Source of the DNA: JASHUC01 sp963849095
GTDB taxonomy: Bacteria > Pseudomonadota > Gammaproteobacteria > Steroidobacterales > Steroidobacteraceae
DNA: 64,000 nt
Direction: 5' to 3'
NCBI GenBank assembly: GCA_963849095.1
Contig: CAWKGA010000001.1
Location: 682,001-746,000 of the forward strand
The translations under genes were made by a program, and so were the position numbers. The notes below the pieces were generated by a model, which had not been told where the DNA came from, searched no databases, and saw only the letters and a list, made by a program, of their open reading frames with translations. Each line of letters begins with the position of its first letter. Position 1 is the first letter of the stretch. This document shows, piece after piece, positions 45,416 through 54,070 of this stretch.

Positions 45416-46855
45416 GTGGCATTCCCTGAATCAACCGCAGGCTCCCGCGCGGCGGACGCGCCGGCGGTCACGCGTTTCGCGCCGAGCCCGACGGGCGATG
45501 TGCATCTCGGCAGTGCGCGCACCGCGCTGTTCAACCTGCTGCTCGCGCGCCGCAGTGGCGGCCGCTTCCTGCTGCGCATCGAGGACACCGACACCGAGCG
45601 CAGCCGCGAGGACTACCGGGAGCGGCAGCTCGAGGATTTGCGCTGGCTCGGCCTCGAATGGGATGCGGGCCCCGGCCGGGAGGACGAGCGGGGTCCGTAC
45701 CGGCAGTCGCAGCGCGCGCCGCTCTACGAGCGGTACTTCGGCGAGCTCGCCGCGGTGGGCGCGGTGTATCCGTGCTTCTGCTCCGCGCTCGAGCTCGAAG
45801 TCTCCCGCAAGTCTCAGCTCGCCGCGGGCCGGCCGCCGCGCTACGCGGGGACGTGCCGGGACCTCTCGCCGGCGCAGGAGGCGAGCCGGCGCGCGCAGGG
45901 CATCACCCCGGCGCTGCGCTTTCGCGTGCCCCCGGGCGAGCGGGTGGAGTTCTTGGACCTGGTGCGCGGCCCGCAGAGCGCGCTCACCGACGACATCGGG
46001 GACTTCATCATTCGCCGCGCGGACGGCACGGCCGCGTTCTTCTTCAGCAACGCGGTGGACGATGCCTGCATGGGCATCACGCACGTGCTGCGCGGCGAGG
46101 ATCATCTCGCGAACACTCCCCGCCAGCTCCTCATCCTCGCGCGGCTCGCCCTGAGCCCACCCCGGTACGGCCACGTGTCCCTGCTCCTCGATCCGGCGGG
46201 GGCTCCGCTTTCCAAGCGCCAGGGCGCCGCGAGCGTGCGCGACTATCGAGCGCAGGGCTACCTCGCCACGGCGATCGTCAATCATCTGTTTCGCCTCGGC
46301 CACTCGACCGCCGAGCACGGCCTCCTCGGCCCCGAGGAGATGGCTCGTGCGTTCGACCCGGCGCATCTCGGCCGTGCCCCGGCCCACTTCGATGAGCGGC
46401 AGCTGCGCATGTGGCAGAAGGAGGCCGTGCGCCGGTTGACGCCCGATGAGGCGCGGCGCTGGCTGAGCGGCGTGCTGCCGGCGCGGCTCGACGAGCCCCT
46501 GCTCTCCGCGTTCCTCGAGGCGGTGCTGCCGAACGTGGAGCGGCCGCTGGATGCCAAGCCGTGGGTCGATGTGGTGTTCGGCGAGCCTCCGGAGCTCGAC
46601 GCCGCTGCGCGCGGCTTCGTCGGGGAGGCCGGGCGAGGCTACTTCGCCGCCGCCGTGAGCGGCGCGGAGGCGAGCGGCAACGACCTCAAGGCCATCGTCG
46701 CCGCCATTCGCGCCGCGACCGGCCGCAAGGGCGCGGCGCTCTACATGCCGCTGCGCGCCGCACTCACCGGGCGCGCAGAGGGTCCCGAGCTTGCCCCGCT
46801 CCTGAAGGCCATGCTGCCCGGAACCGTCCGCGCGCGGCTCGCCCGGTTCGCGTAG
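45416..46855 (+). CDS. gltX: Glutamyl-tRNA synthetase
   Basis: A class I aminoacyl-tRNA synthetase. The HIGH-type motif is FAPSPTGDVHLGSARTALFN, and the KMSKS-type motif is LSKRQGAASVRD. The 479 residues include the helical anticodon-binding domain, so it is full GluRS rather than GluQ. The start is set at GTG 45416, just before AFPEST; upstream GTG 45341 would overlap the divergent cyclophilin gene. cysS follows at 8 bp. Confidence 0.95.
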   Translation: MAFPESTAGSRAADAPAVTRFAPSPTGDVHLGSARTALFNLLLARRSGGRFLLRIEDTDTERSREDYRERQLEDLRWLGLEWDAGPGREDERGPYRQSQRAPLYERYFGELAAVGAVYPCFCSALELEVSRKSQLAAGRPPRYAGTCRDLSPAQEASRRAQGITPALRFRVPPGERVEFLDLVRGPQSALTDDIGDFIIRRADGTAAFFFSNAVDDACMGITHVLRGEDHLANTPRQLLILARLALSPPRYGHVSLLLDPAGAPLSKRQGAASVRDYRAQGYLATAIVNHLFRLGHSTAEHGLLGPEEMARAFDPAHLGRAPAHFDERQLRMWQKEAVRRLTPDEARRWLSGVLPARLDEPLLSAFLEAVLPNVERPLDAKPWVDVVFGEPPELDAAARGFVGEAGRGYFAAAVSGAEASGNDLKAIVAAIRAATGRKGAALYMPLRAALTGRAEGPELAPLLKAMLPGTVRARLARFA

Positions 46856-46863
46856 AGCCCATC

Positions 46864-48258
46864 GTGATTGAAATCCACAACTCGTTGACCGGGCGCAAGG
46901 AGCCGCTCGAGCCGCTGCGGCCCGGGCACGTCGACATGTACGTCTGCGGCGATACCGTGTACGACCTCTGCCACATGGGCCACGCGCGCTCCAAGATCGT
47001 ATTCGACGTGGTGCGCCGCTATCTCGTGTATCGCGGCTTCGAGGTGACCTTCGTCCGCAACATCACCGACATCGACGACCGGATCATCCAGCGCGCGGCC
47101 GAGCGCCGCGAGGAGATCGGCACATTCACGGAGCGTTACATCGCGGAGATGCACCGCGACTACGACGCGCTCGGGATCCTCCGCCCGGATCACGAGCCGC
47201 GCGCCACGCAGTACGTCGCGGGCATGATCGAGATGACGCAGACGCTCATCGAGAAAGGCTACGCGTATCCGGCGTCGAACGGGGACGTGATGTACTCGGT
47301 CGCGCGCTTCGCGCCCTACGGGAGGCTCTCGGGCGAGCGTTTGAGCGAGCTGCGCGCCGGCGAGCGCGTGCAGGTCGATGAGGCCAAGCGCGATCCGCTC
47401 GACTTCGTCCTGTGGAAGCGCTCGAAGCCCGGTGAGCCCTCGTGGCCCTCTCCGTGGGGCCCGGGGCGCCCCGGCTGGCACATCGAGTGCTCGGTGATGT
47501 CGCAGCTGCTGCTCGGCACCCGCTTCGACATCCACGGCGGCGGGCTCGACCTGAAGTTCCCGCATCACGAGAACGAGATCGCGCAGTCCTCGGCGGCGAG
47601 CGGAGATGAGTTCGCGAAGGTGTGGATGCACAACGGCTTCCTCACTCGGGACAACGAGAAGATGTCCAAGTCGCTCGGCAACAGCTTCACCATCCGGGAT
47701 GCGCTCGGGCGAGTGCGCGACCCAGAGGTGATCCGTTATTTCGTGCTCGCGAGCCACTACCGGGGGCCCGTCAGCTATTCCGCGGAGCAGCTGGAGCAGG
47801 CGGACGCCGCGCTCGGCCGGCTCTACACCGCGCTGCGCGACGTGCCGGCCGCCGCGCAGTCCGCGGAGACGGAGCACACGGAGCGCTTCCGCCGGGCGAT
47901 GGACGATGACTTCAACACGCCGGAGGCTCTCGCCGCGCTGCAGACGCTCGCGCGCGAGCTGAACTCCTCGAGGGCCGGCGCGAACGATGCGCGCGCCTCC
48001 GCGCTCGGCTCGGAGCTGCGCGCGCTCGCCGGCGTCCTCGGAATCCTCAAGCTTCCGGCGGAGCAGTGGTTCCGGAGCGCGATCCCGGCGGCCGCCACGA
48101 TGAGTGATGCCGAGGTAGAACGGCTCGTCGAGGCGCGCCGAGCGGCGCGCGCGGCGAGGAACTGGGCGGAGTCGGATCGGATCCGCGATGAGCTCGCCCG
48201 GGCGGGCGTCATCCTCGAGGACAAGCCCGGAGGCAAGACGGCCTGGCGGCGCACGTGA
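46864..48258 (+). CDS. cysS: Cysteinyl-tRNA synthetase
   Basis: A class I synthetase of 464 residues. The start GTG 46864 gives MIEIHNSLTGRKEPL. Motifs: zinc cysteine in YVCGDTVYDLCHMGHARS (with the HIGH signature), the DIDDRIIQRA region, and KMSKS in EKMSKSLGNSFTIRD. gltX-cysS appear to form one operon. Confidence 0.97.
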   Translation: MIEIHNSLTGRKEPLEPLRPGHVDMYVCGDTVYDLCHMGHARSKIVFDVVRRYLVYRGFEVTFVRNITDIDDRIIQRAAERREEIGTFTERYIAEMHRDYDALGILRPDHEPRATQYVAGMIEMTQTLIEKGYAYPASNGDVMYSVARFAPYGRLSGERLSELRAGERVQVDEAKRDPLDFVLWKRSKPGEPSWPSPWGPGRPGWHIECSVMSQLLLGTRFDIHGGGLDLKFPHHENEIAQSSAASGDEFAKVWMHNGFLTRDNEKMSKSLGNSFTIRDALGRVRDPEVIRYFVLASHYRGPVSYSAEQLEQADAALGRLYTALRDVPAAAQSAETEHTERFRRAMDDDFNTPEALAALQTLARELNSSRAGANDARASALGSELRALAGVLGILKLPAEQWFRSAIPAAATMSDAEVERLVEARRAARAARNWAESDRIRDELARAGVILEDKPGGKTAWRRT

Positions 48259-48362
48259 GCGCGGGGACCGGCAGATCGGGCGGCCCGGACGAGGGCCATC
48301 GCGGAACTGAAGCGGGTGCGAGCGGGTCAATTCGGCTCGAAGGGACGGAGAGGGATCCATTG

Positions 48363-49379
48363 ATGACAACGGGCATCGGCAATCTTGCTGCATCAGAAAA
48401 TCACCGCGACGGGAGCGCGGCCCGCGGTGCCTTCGCAGGCCTCCGCGAGTATCTGACGGGCCAGATCATCGGGCAGGACACCCTGGTGGAGCGGCTGCTC
48501 GTCGTGCTGCTCGCCGATGGGCACCTGCTCGTCGAGGGTCCTCCCGGACTTGCCAAGACGCGCGCCATCAAGGCGCTCGCTCAGGCGCTCGAATGCGACT
48601 TCCAGCGCGTGCAGTTCACGCCGGATCTGTTGCCGGCCGACCTCACCGGCTCGGACATCTTCCGCCCGGAGGAGGGGACCTTTCGGTTCCAGCGCGGGCC
48701 GCTGTTTCACAACTTGATCCTGGCGGACGAGATCAACCGCGCTCCGGCCAAGGTGCAATCCGCCCTGCTCGAGGCCATGGCCGAGCGGCAGGTGAGCGTC
48801 GGGGCGGCGAGCTATGCGCTGCCGCGGCTGTTCCTCGTGATGGCCACTCAGAATCCCATCGAGCAGGAGGGCACCTATCCGCTCCCGGAGGCCCAGCTCG
48901 ACCGGTTCATGCTGCACACGCGCGTCGACTACCCCGACCGGGCGAGGACGCTCGAGATCATGGCGCTCGCGCGGCGCGAGGCCATCGCGCATCGCGAGCT
49001 CGCGCCGCCCGCGCACCGGGTGAGCGAGGAGCAGGTCTTCGCCGCGAGGGCCGAGGTCCTGGGCCTCGTGCTGTCCGACCCCGTTGCGGAGTACATCGCC
49101 GCGCTCGTCGACGCCACGCGCCGCCCCGAGCACTACAGCGCCGCTCTGCGAGATTGGGTTCGCTGGGGAGCCAGCCCGCGTGCCGCCATCGCGATGGAGC
49201 GCGGGGCTCGCGCCCTCGCCTGGCTCGACGGGCGGGGCTTCGTGAGCCCGGAGGATGTGCAGGCGATCGCAGGCGATGCCTTGCGGCATCGGCTGCTGCT
49301 CGACTACGCCGCGCAAGCCCGGGGCGTGACGGCCCAGGCGTGCGTGGATGAGCTGCTGGCGAAGGTGCCGGCGCCCTGA
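48363..49379 (+). CDS. MoxR-type AAA+ ATPase
   Basis: The 338 residues have Walker A (EGPPGLAKTRAI), Walker B (LILADEINRAPAKVQSALLEAM), sensor 1 (ATQNPIEQEGTYPLPEAQLDRF) and the C-terminal lid domain. MoxR proteins act as chaperones with von Willebrand factor A partners. Here the usual DUF58, DUF4381 and VWA genes are missing and a BatD gene follows directly. ATG 48363 is chosen; the 104-bp gap after cysS has no clear terminator. Confidence 0.93.
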   Translation: MTTGIGNLAASENHRDGSAARGAFAGLREYLTGQIIGQDTLVERLLVVLLADGHLLVEGPPGLAKTRAIKALAQALECDFQRVQFTPDLLPADLTGSDIFRPEEGTFRFQRGPLFHNLILADEINRAPAKVQSALLEAMAERQVSVGAASYALPRLFLVMATQNPIEQEGTYPLPEAQLDRFMLHTRVDYPDRARTLEIMALARREAIAHRELAPPAHRVSEEQVFAARAEVLGLVLSDPVAEYIAALVDATRRPEHYSAALRDWVRWGASPRAAIAMERGARALAWLDGRGFVSPEDVQAIAGDALRHRLLLDYAAQARGVTAQACVDELLAKVPAP

Positions 49380-49396
49380 GTCGCCGAGGCCGTGTG

Positions 49397-51331
49397 ATGT
49401 CCGGCTTGGTCTGGCGCGCGCTCGCGATCGCCCCCGTGAGCCGCCTCGCGAAGGCAGGGCCGCTCGTGCTCGGCCTCATGCTCGCGCTCTCGAGTTTGCC
49501 CGCGCACGCGGCGGTGCAGGCGTCGCTCGACACCAATCAGGTGGCGCCGGGCGACTCGGTTCAACTGACGCTCGAGTACGAGGGACAGACGAGCACTGAG
49601 CCCGACCTGTCGCCGCTCGAGCGGGACTTCGATGTCCTCGGGTCCAACCGCGTGACGACGTTCGAGATCGTGAACGGGAACACCTCGGCCAAGACGCAAC
49701 TCGCGGTGACGCTCTCCCCGAAGCACGCCGGCCGGCTGACCGTGCCCTCGCTCGTGTGGGGTGGGCAGAGAAGTCCAGCGCTCGCGCTCGATGTTTCGGC
49801 GTCGGCCGGCGGCGGCGGCGGCGGCGCCAGCAGCAGCGGCCAGCGGAACGGCGCAGCGACCCAGGCTCGCGAGGTTTTTCTGCAGACCGAGTTCGGCCCA
49901 GCGCAGCCCTACGTGCAGGCCGCCGTCACCGTGACCCTGCGGCTCTACACCCGGGAAGCGCTCTACAACCCGCGCATCACCTTCTCCGGCACCCACGATG
50001 TGCTCATCCGGCAGGTCGGATCGGACGAGACCGGGAGCGCCAGGCGCGGTGGCGAATCCTACGAGGTGGTGACGCGCCATTACGTGGTCTTCCCTGAGCA
50101 GAGCGGGCGCCTGAGCCTTCCCGGACCGGTGCTCGATGCTCAGGTCCCGGTGGGCAATCCAGCGGCCACGCCGCTCAACGATCCGTTTGCGGGCCTGCTC
50201 GGTCCCACGCCGTTCGCGGGCAGCATGCTCTCCGGGGTCAAGCCGATTCGCTTGCACGGCGATCCGATCGCGCTCGATGTGCGCCCGCGTCCCGCCGGGG
50301 CTGTCGGGAGCTACTGGATACCCGCGAGCGAGGTGACGCTGCAGAGTTCCTGGGATCCCGCCGCACTGCAAACGCATGCGGGAGATCCCGTGACGGCGGA
50401 CTTGAGTCTTCAGGCCGTCGGCCTCACGGCCGCCCAGCTGCCGGACCTCTCGCAGCTCATCCCGTTACCCGCGGGCCTCAAGGCCTATCCGGACCAGGCG
50501 AAGCTCAGCGACACGGCTCGCGGCAACGCCGTCGTGGGCACCCGCACCCAGAGCATCGCGCTCATCGCGGATCAACCGGGGCACTTCACGATTCCGGCCT
50601 TCAGACTGCAGTGGTGGGATACCGGCAGCCACCAGCCGCGCGAGATCACGCTGCCCGCTCGGACGCTCATCGTGACGCCCGCCGGGGGGTCTGCGGTCTC
50701 CGCGCAACCCGCACCGGCGCGGGCTTCGACCGCCGACTCGGAGCCGGCTGCTGCGTCGGCGCCCAGATTGGCCTCTGCGTCGCCGTCGGCGGCCACCAGG
50801 GCACTGGGGGCTTCCGGAGCACCGCAGGGGGGACATCTCCTTGCAGGGCGAGCTCCGGTGTGGCTCGTGGTCAGCGCCGTTCTGGCGCTCGCCTGGCTCG
50901 TGACGCTCGGGGCGTGGCTACGCCTGCGCCGGCGCGCGGGGGCCGCTCTGGCGCCGGCGCGTGCATCCGCTTCCGAGACGGGCTCTTCCGGGGCTGCCGT
51001 CTCCGCCCCTGGAGCCGCCGGCTCCTCGGCTTCTCGGGCGGCGTTCCGCCTGGCCTGCCAGCGTCACGAGGCGGCCGGCGCCCGGCGCCATCTCCTCGCC
51101 TGGGTCCGCGCCGCCTGGCCCGCCCCCGCCCCGCCAGGCCTCAACGCGCTCGCCAGGCAGATCGAGGACCCGAGCCTGGCGGCCCTCATCCGGGAGCTCG
51201 ACCGTGTGTGCTATACGGGCGAGCCCTGGAGCGGGAAGCCGCTCGGTGCGGCGCTCACCGAGCTGCCAGCGCGCGAGACCTGCCGCGGCGATCGATCCTC
51301 GGATCTCTCGCCGCTCTACCCCCAAAATTGA
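49397..51331 (+). CDS. batD: BatD-like membrane protein (oxygen tolerance family)
   Basis: The 644 residues show a signal peptide (to AHAAVQAS), immunoglobulin-like extracytoplasmic domains (VAPGDSVQLTLEYEGQ; FLQTEFGPAQPYVQAAVTVTLRLY), and a glycine run (SAGGGGGGASSSG). One C-terminal helix (VWLVVSAVLALAWLVTLGAWLRL) and a cytosolic tail follow. BatD anchors the Bat/MoxR complex. It follows moxR by 17 bp, with no BatA/B/C genes between. Confidence 0.88.
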   Translation: MSGLVWRALAIAPVSRLAKAGPLVLGLMLALSSLPAHAAVQASLDTNQVAPGDSVQLTLEYEGQTSTEPDLSPLERDFDVLGSNRVTTFEIVNGNTSAKTQLAVTLSPKHAGRLTVPSLVWGGQRSPALALDVSASAGGGGGGASSSGQRNGAATQAREVFLQTEFGPAQPYVQAAVTVTLRLYTREALYNPRITFSGTHDVLIRQVGSDETGSARRGGESYEVVTRHYVVFPEQSGRLSLPGPVLDAQVPVGNPAATPLNDPFAGLLGPTPFAGSMLSGVKPIRLHGDPIALDVRPRPAGAVGSYWIPASEVTLQSSWDPAALQTHAGDPVTADLSLQAVGLTAAQLPDLSQLIPLPAGLKAYPDQAKLSDTARGNAVVGTRTQSIALIADQPGHFTIPAFRLQWWDTGSHQPREITLPARTLIVTPAGGSAVSAQPAPARASTADSEPAAASAPRLASASPSAATRALGASGAPQGGHLLAGRAPVWLVVSAVLALAWLVTLGAWLRLRRRAGAALAPARASASETGSSGAAVSAPGAAGSSASRAAFRLACQRHEAAGARRHLLAWVRAAWPAPAPPGLNALARQIEDPSLAALIRELDRVCYTGEPWSGKPLGAALTELPARETCRGDRSSDLSPLYPQN

Positions 51332-51408
51332 CGCTCCTCGGGCGGGTTACGTATGATGCGCCCCCCTCCGTGGGTGAGGTCCGGCTGGGTGCCGAGGGCT
51401 CTTTGGGA

Positions 51409-51485
51409 CGGGGCATGGCGCAGTCTGGTAGCGCATCTGCTTTGGGAGCAGAGGGTCGGGGGTTCAAATCCCTCTGCCCCGACCA
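51409..51485 (+). tRNA. tRNA-Pro(TGG)
   Basis: A 77-base cloverleaf with encoded CCA. Acceptor stem CGGGGCA pairs with TGCCCCG, the anticodon loop TTTGGGA gives TGG, and the T-arm has GGTTCAAATC. First of three tRNAs in a row. Confidence 0.97.
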
Positions 51486-51520
51486 TCACGGGCCGAGTAA
51501 GGAGTTTCGTGACTTCCGGT

Positions 51521-51597
51521 GCGCCCGTAGCTCAGGCGGATAGAGCATCGGCCTTCTAAGCCGAGGGTCGCAGGTTCGAGTCCTGCCGGGCGCGCCA
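51521..51597 (+). tRNA. tRNA-Arg(TCT)
   Basis: A 77-base cloverleaf. Acceptor GCGCCCG pairs with CGGGCGC, then GCCA. The anticodon arm CGGCCTTCTAAGCCG gives TCT (Arg). Its 3' end forms the left arm of a strong inverted repeat (51590-51630). Confidence 0.97.
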
Positions 51598-51630
51598 TCT
51601 TGCGGCGCGGGGCGCCTCAAGATGGCGCGC
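51590..51630. repeat. 13-bp inverted repeat overlapping the tRNA-Arg 3' end
   Basis: GCGCGCCATCTTG (51590-51602) pairs perfectly with CAAGATGGCGCGC (51618-51630) around a 15-base loop. The left arm includes the last eight bases of tRNA-Arg, including CCA. It could act in transcript termination or 3'-end processing. Confidence 0.6.
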
Positions 51631-51634
51631 GGGC

Positions 51635-51700
51635 AGCCAGGATGGCCGGCCTGGGCGAGCCGCGATTAAAGCGGCGAGCGCCGAGCCAGGATGGCTCGGC
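51635..51700. repeat. Two AGCCAGGATGGC repeats in the tRNA spacer
   Basis: AGCCAGGATGGC occurs at 51635-51646 and 51684-51695. The second copy lies inside the perfect hairpin GCCGAGCC/GGCTCGGC (51680-51700) with loop AGGAT. They look like small palindromic intergenic repeats. No gene is seen between tRNA-Arg and tRNA-His. Confidence 0.5.
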
Positions 51701-51773
51701 TGGGTGCCCGGCCGCCAAGGAAGGCAAGTGCGATACGCTATGAAGGGACGCAGGAACGCGCGCGAGTTTCGTC

Positions 51774-51850
51774 GGTGGACGTAGCTCAGTTGGTAGAGCC
51801 CCGGGTTGTGGTCCCGGCTGTCGTGGGTTCGAATCCCATCGTCCACCCCA
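51774..51850 (+). tRNA. tRNA-His(GTG)
   Basis: A cloverleaf with the extra G-1 (51774) opposite discriminator C. Acceptor GTGGACG pairs with CGTCCAC, and CCA is encoded. The anticodon loop TTGTGGT gives GTG. Its last bases, CGTCCACCCCATC, are repeated at 53945, marking it as the island integration site. Confidence 0.97.
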
Positions 51851-51940
51851 TCTCCCCGATTTGCGGCCTAAGCGCCTGTTTTTCCACGCAGATCAGGCAC
51901 CTGTAGGCCCCGTATGACTTGAGCTGCTACACGGTCCGGC
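51840..51940 (+). repeat. Island att-like repeat, copy A
   Basis: Starts in the tRNA-His 3' end and extends about 100 bp (CGTCCACCCCATC..., a TCAGGCA core, then GAGCTGCTACACGGTCCG). It aligns collinearly with copy B at 53945-54050. Copies A and B bracket hipBA. Confidence 0.7.
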
Positions 51941-52011
51941 GCCGAATGCGGACACACCTGAGCCGCCCCAGACCCGGCAGCGCGACCCCCAGTCCGCGCT
52001 CGAAGTTAATG

Positions 52012-52135
52012 GGTTATATATGACCCGCAAATAGCGATTACGGGTTGTATACGATCGCTTCTATTCGCAGAGCCCGTGACATTCTATACTGGTCGTATAT
52101 GATCACTTATCTTGTGTAAACGGTTCTATATGACC
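52012..52135 (+). promoter_or_regulatory. Four operator-like boxes upstream of hipB
   Basis: Near-palindromic 14-mers of consensus GGTYNTATAYGAYC lie at 52012-52025, 52043-52056, 52091-52104 and 52122-52135. Start spacings are 31, 48 and 31 bp. The last box covers the hipB ATG (52130). This fits cooperative HipB(A) autorepression, as in E. coli, but with a different half-site sequence. Confidence 0.7.
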
Positions 52136-52462
52136 ACTAATACTCGACCGCCGACACCCCTTCCGGTGGGTCGCGCGATCACTAAGGTCGGTGAGGACGT
52201 ATCCAGGGCACGCCGGCGGCGGCGCCTCTCACGCGCTTCTCTCGCCGAGCGCAGCGGAATCTCAGAGGCAACGCTGAAGCGGCTGGAACGAGGCGACGGA
52301 GCGGTGGCGCTCGAGAATCTCGCGCGCACACTGTATGTGCTTGGCGAACTCGGTCGGCTGGAACGATTGCTCGACACCGCAACGGACGAACTCGGGATTC
52401 AGCTCGCGGATGAGCAACTGCCGAAGCGTGTGCGCGCGCGGAAGAGCTCGGGGGCAATGTGA
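52130..52462 (+). CDS. hipB: HipB-like antitoxin, XRE-family regulator
   Basis: The 110 residues hold a helix-turn-helix at ~17-75 (VGEDVSRARRRRRLSRASLAERSGISEATLKRLERG). The basic N-terminus is followed by the Cro/C1 fold; the C-terminal tail is charged. It should neutralise HipA and repress its own promoter through the four boxes just upstream. Its stop overlaps the hipA GTG. ATG 52130 is preferred to an upstream in-frame start at 52112. Confidence 0.9.
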   Translation: MTTNTRPPTPLPVGRAITKVGEDVSRARRRRRLSRASLAERSGISEATLKRLERGDGAVALENLARTLYVLGELGRLERLLDTATDELGIQLADEQLPKRVRARKSSGAM

Positions 52463-53715
52463 ACGCGCGCGCTACGACCCGGCAGGAGGCGAGCGTGTGG
52501 GTAGGGCGCGCTGCACTCGAGGTCGGCGAACTCGCCCTTATTCGCGACGGCCGCCGCGAGTATTCCGCCTTCGCCTATAGCGGGTCTTGGCTGGCCCACG
52601 CCGAGCGTTTCGAAATCTCCCCGGATCTTCCGCTCCGCGAGGGGCATTTCACGCGCCGTGCACCATCCGGCGAGGATTCACCATTCCCCCTTGCCTTGGC
52701 CGACACAGAACCCGATACGTGGGGAAAGCGCCTCATACAGCGCGCGCACGCGAAACTCCGTCAACGCGACCCCTCGCTTGGAGCGCTGACGCGGTTCGAT
52801 CTCCTCACCGCGGTCGATGACTTCAGCCGCATGGGGGCGCTGCGCCTGCGCGACGCGAAGGGCCAGTTCCTGCGATCGGACACTGAGTTTCGCACTCCAG
52901 AATTCATCGAGCTTGAAAAGATCTACGCCTCAACTCGCGCCGTTGAGCAGGGCACTGAGACCGAGGCAGATCTTCGCTTCCTTCAGGGGAAGGGCACCTC
53001 TCTCGGCGGCCTTCGTCCGAAGTGCACCGTGCTGGATACAGATGGTGCACTCGCGCTTGGCAAGTTCCCAAGCTTCAGTGATACGCGCTCCGTCGTGCGG
53101 GGTGAGGTACTCGCACTAAAGCTCGCGGCGCTCGCCAGGCTCGATGTCGCTCAGGCACGGGTTGAAGCAGTCGACGGCACGCCTGTCGCGATCATCCGCC
53201 GATTTGACCGAACCGCAGAGGGAGCCCGCATCGCGTACCTGTCAGGAGGTTCGCTGCTCCAAGCCCGACGGGATGAGGACCGCGCCTATACGGAACTCGC
53301 CGATGCGCTGCGTCGGGTGAGCGCGAGGCCTTCCGAGGATGTGCGCGAACTGTGGCGTCGGCTCCTTTTCAATTTCCTCATCAACAATGTCGACGATCAT
53401 CTGTGGAATGTGGGTGTTCTGTACGCGGGCAACGGTCAGTGGCGGCTCGCGCCTGCCTTCGATATCAACCCGTTTCCGGATCGGGTAAGGGAGTCCAAGA
53501 CCTGGCTTTCGGAGAACACAGGGCCCATTACCTCCTTGGAGCAACTCATCCACGGGAGCACCTACTTCGGGCTGCAGCCCATCGAGGCTCAGGAAGAGGC
53601 AAGCGCGATGGCTGCCGCCGTGGCGAGCTGGTGCGAGATCGCGACGTCCAAGGAGGTCGGACTCACTGACGCGGAACTGCACGCATTCGCTCCCGCCTTT
53701 CAGCAAAGAGAGTAG
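52459..53715 (+). CDS. hipA: HipA-like serine/threonine kinase toxin
   Basis: A HipA-family kinase of 418 residues. Family motifs: GTSLGGLRPK (the flexible phosphate-binding loop with Ser), LALGKFPS (ATP lysine), VDDHLWN with D312 as catalytic base, and FDINP with D335 as the metal ligand. E. coli HipA phosphorylates GltX to induce persistence; a gltX gene lies 6 kb upstream here, but the target is not shown. Starts with GTG overlapping hipB. Borne by the tRNA-His island. Confidence 0.93.
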   Translation: MNARATTRQEASVWVGRAALEVGELALIRDGRREYSAFAYSGSWLAHAERFEISPDLPLREGHFTRRAPSGEDSPFPLALADTEPDTWGKRLIQRAHAKLRQRDPSLGALTRFDLLTAVDDFSRMGALRLRDAKGQFLRSDTEFRTPEFIELEKIYASTRAVEQGTETEADLRFLQGKGTSLGGLRPKCTVLDTDGALALGKFPSFSDTRSVVRGEVLALKLAALARLDVAQARVEAVDGTPVAIIRRFDRTAEGARIAYLSGGSLLQARRDEDRAYTELADALRRVSARPSEDVRELWRRLLFNFLINNVDDHLWNVGVLYAGNGQWRLAPAFDINPFPDRVRESKTWLSENTGPITSLEQLIHGSTYFGLQPIEAQEEASAMAAAVASWCEIATSKEVGLTDAELHAFAPAFQQRE

Positions 53716-53944
53716 GACGCGGTGTTCCGGCTGTGGGCGTGCAACGCCCTTAATTGCGGCGTTGGGTGATCGCCATGCCGTAATATTTCAGTGCGTGCTC
53801 GGCGCGGCCTGCTCTGGAGCTCACGCTCGACCCATTCTTTCGGCGTGCGAGGATCTGCTACACCAACCGTTCCGCAGACCGGTGTAGCAGGTCGCCTAAG
53901 TCCTCGGAAAATCAGGGATTTTGGTTGACTCAAAGGAGTCCCAG
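53716..53944. other. Non-coding stretch after hipA
   Basis: No supported gene. The only clear structure is a 10-bp inverted repeat, CTGCTACACC (53855-53864) with GGTGTAGCAG (53881-53890). Its arm shares CTGCTACAC with att copies A and C, so it may be an integrase arm-type site or the hipBA terminator. Confidence 0.5.
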
Positions 53945-54070
53945 CGTCCACCCCATCCCCCCGCAGTTTGAGGTCTAAGTGCCTGTTTTCCATAGAGATC
54001 AGGCATTCTCAGGGCAAGAATAATTCGAGTTGTTACACGGTCTGTACCACAAACGGTGGGGCGGATCGTG
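53945..54070 (+). repeat. Island att-like repeat, copy B
   Basis: Begins with the tRNA-His end sequence CGTCCACCCCATC without the rest of the tRNA. It follows copy A closely (GCCTGTTTTCC, GATCAGGCA, GAGTTGTTACACGGTCTG) and runs into the integrase remnant start. This is the right junction of the hipBA segment and the left junction of the next one. Confidence 0.7.

Noticed and set aside
51598..51773. CRISPR-like repeats in the tRNA spacer
   Set aside because: Only two 12-bp copies in hairpin form without regular spacers. No cas gene occurs in the window.
52459..53715. HipA targeting the nearby gltX as evidence of a functional link
   Set aside because: GltX is a known HipA target in E. coli, but gltX is a housekeeping gene here and hipBA arrived on an island. 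The proximity is likely chance.
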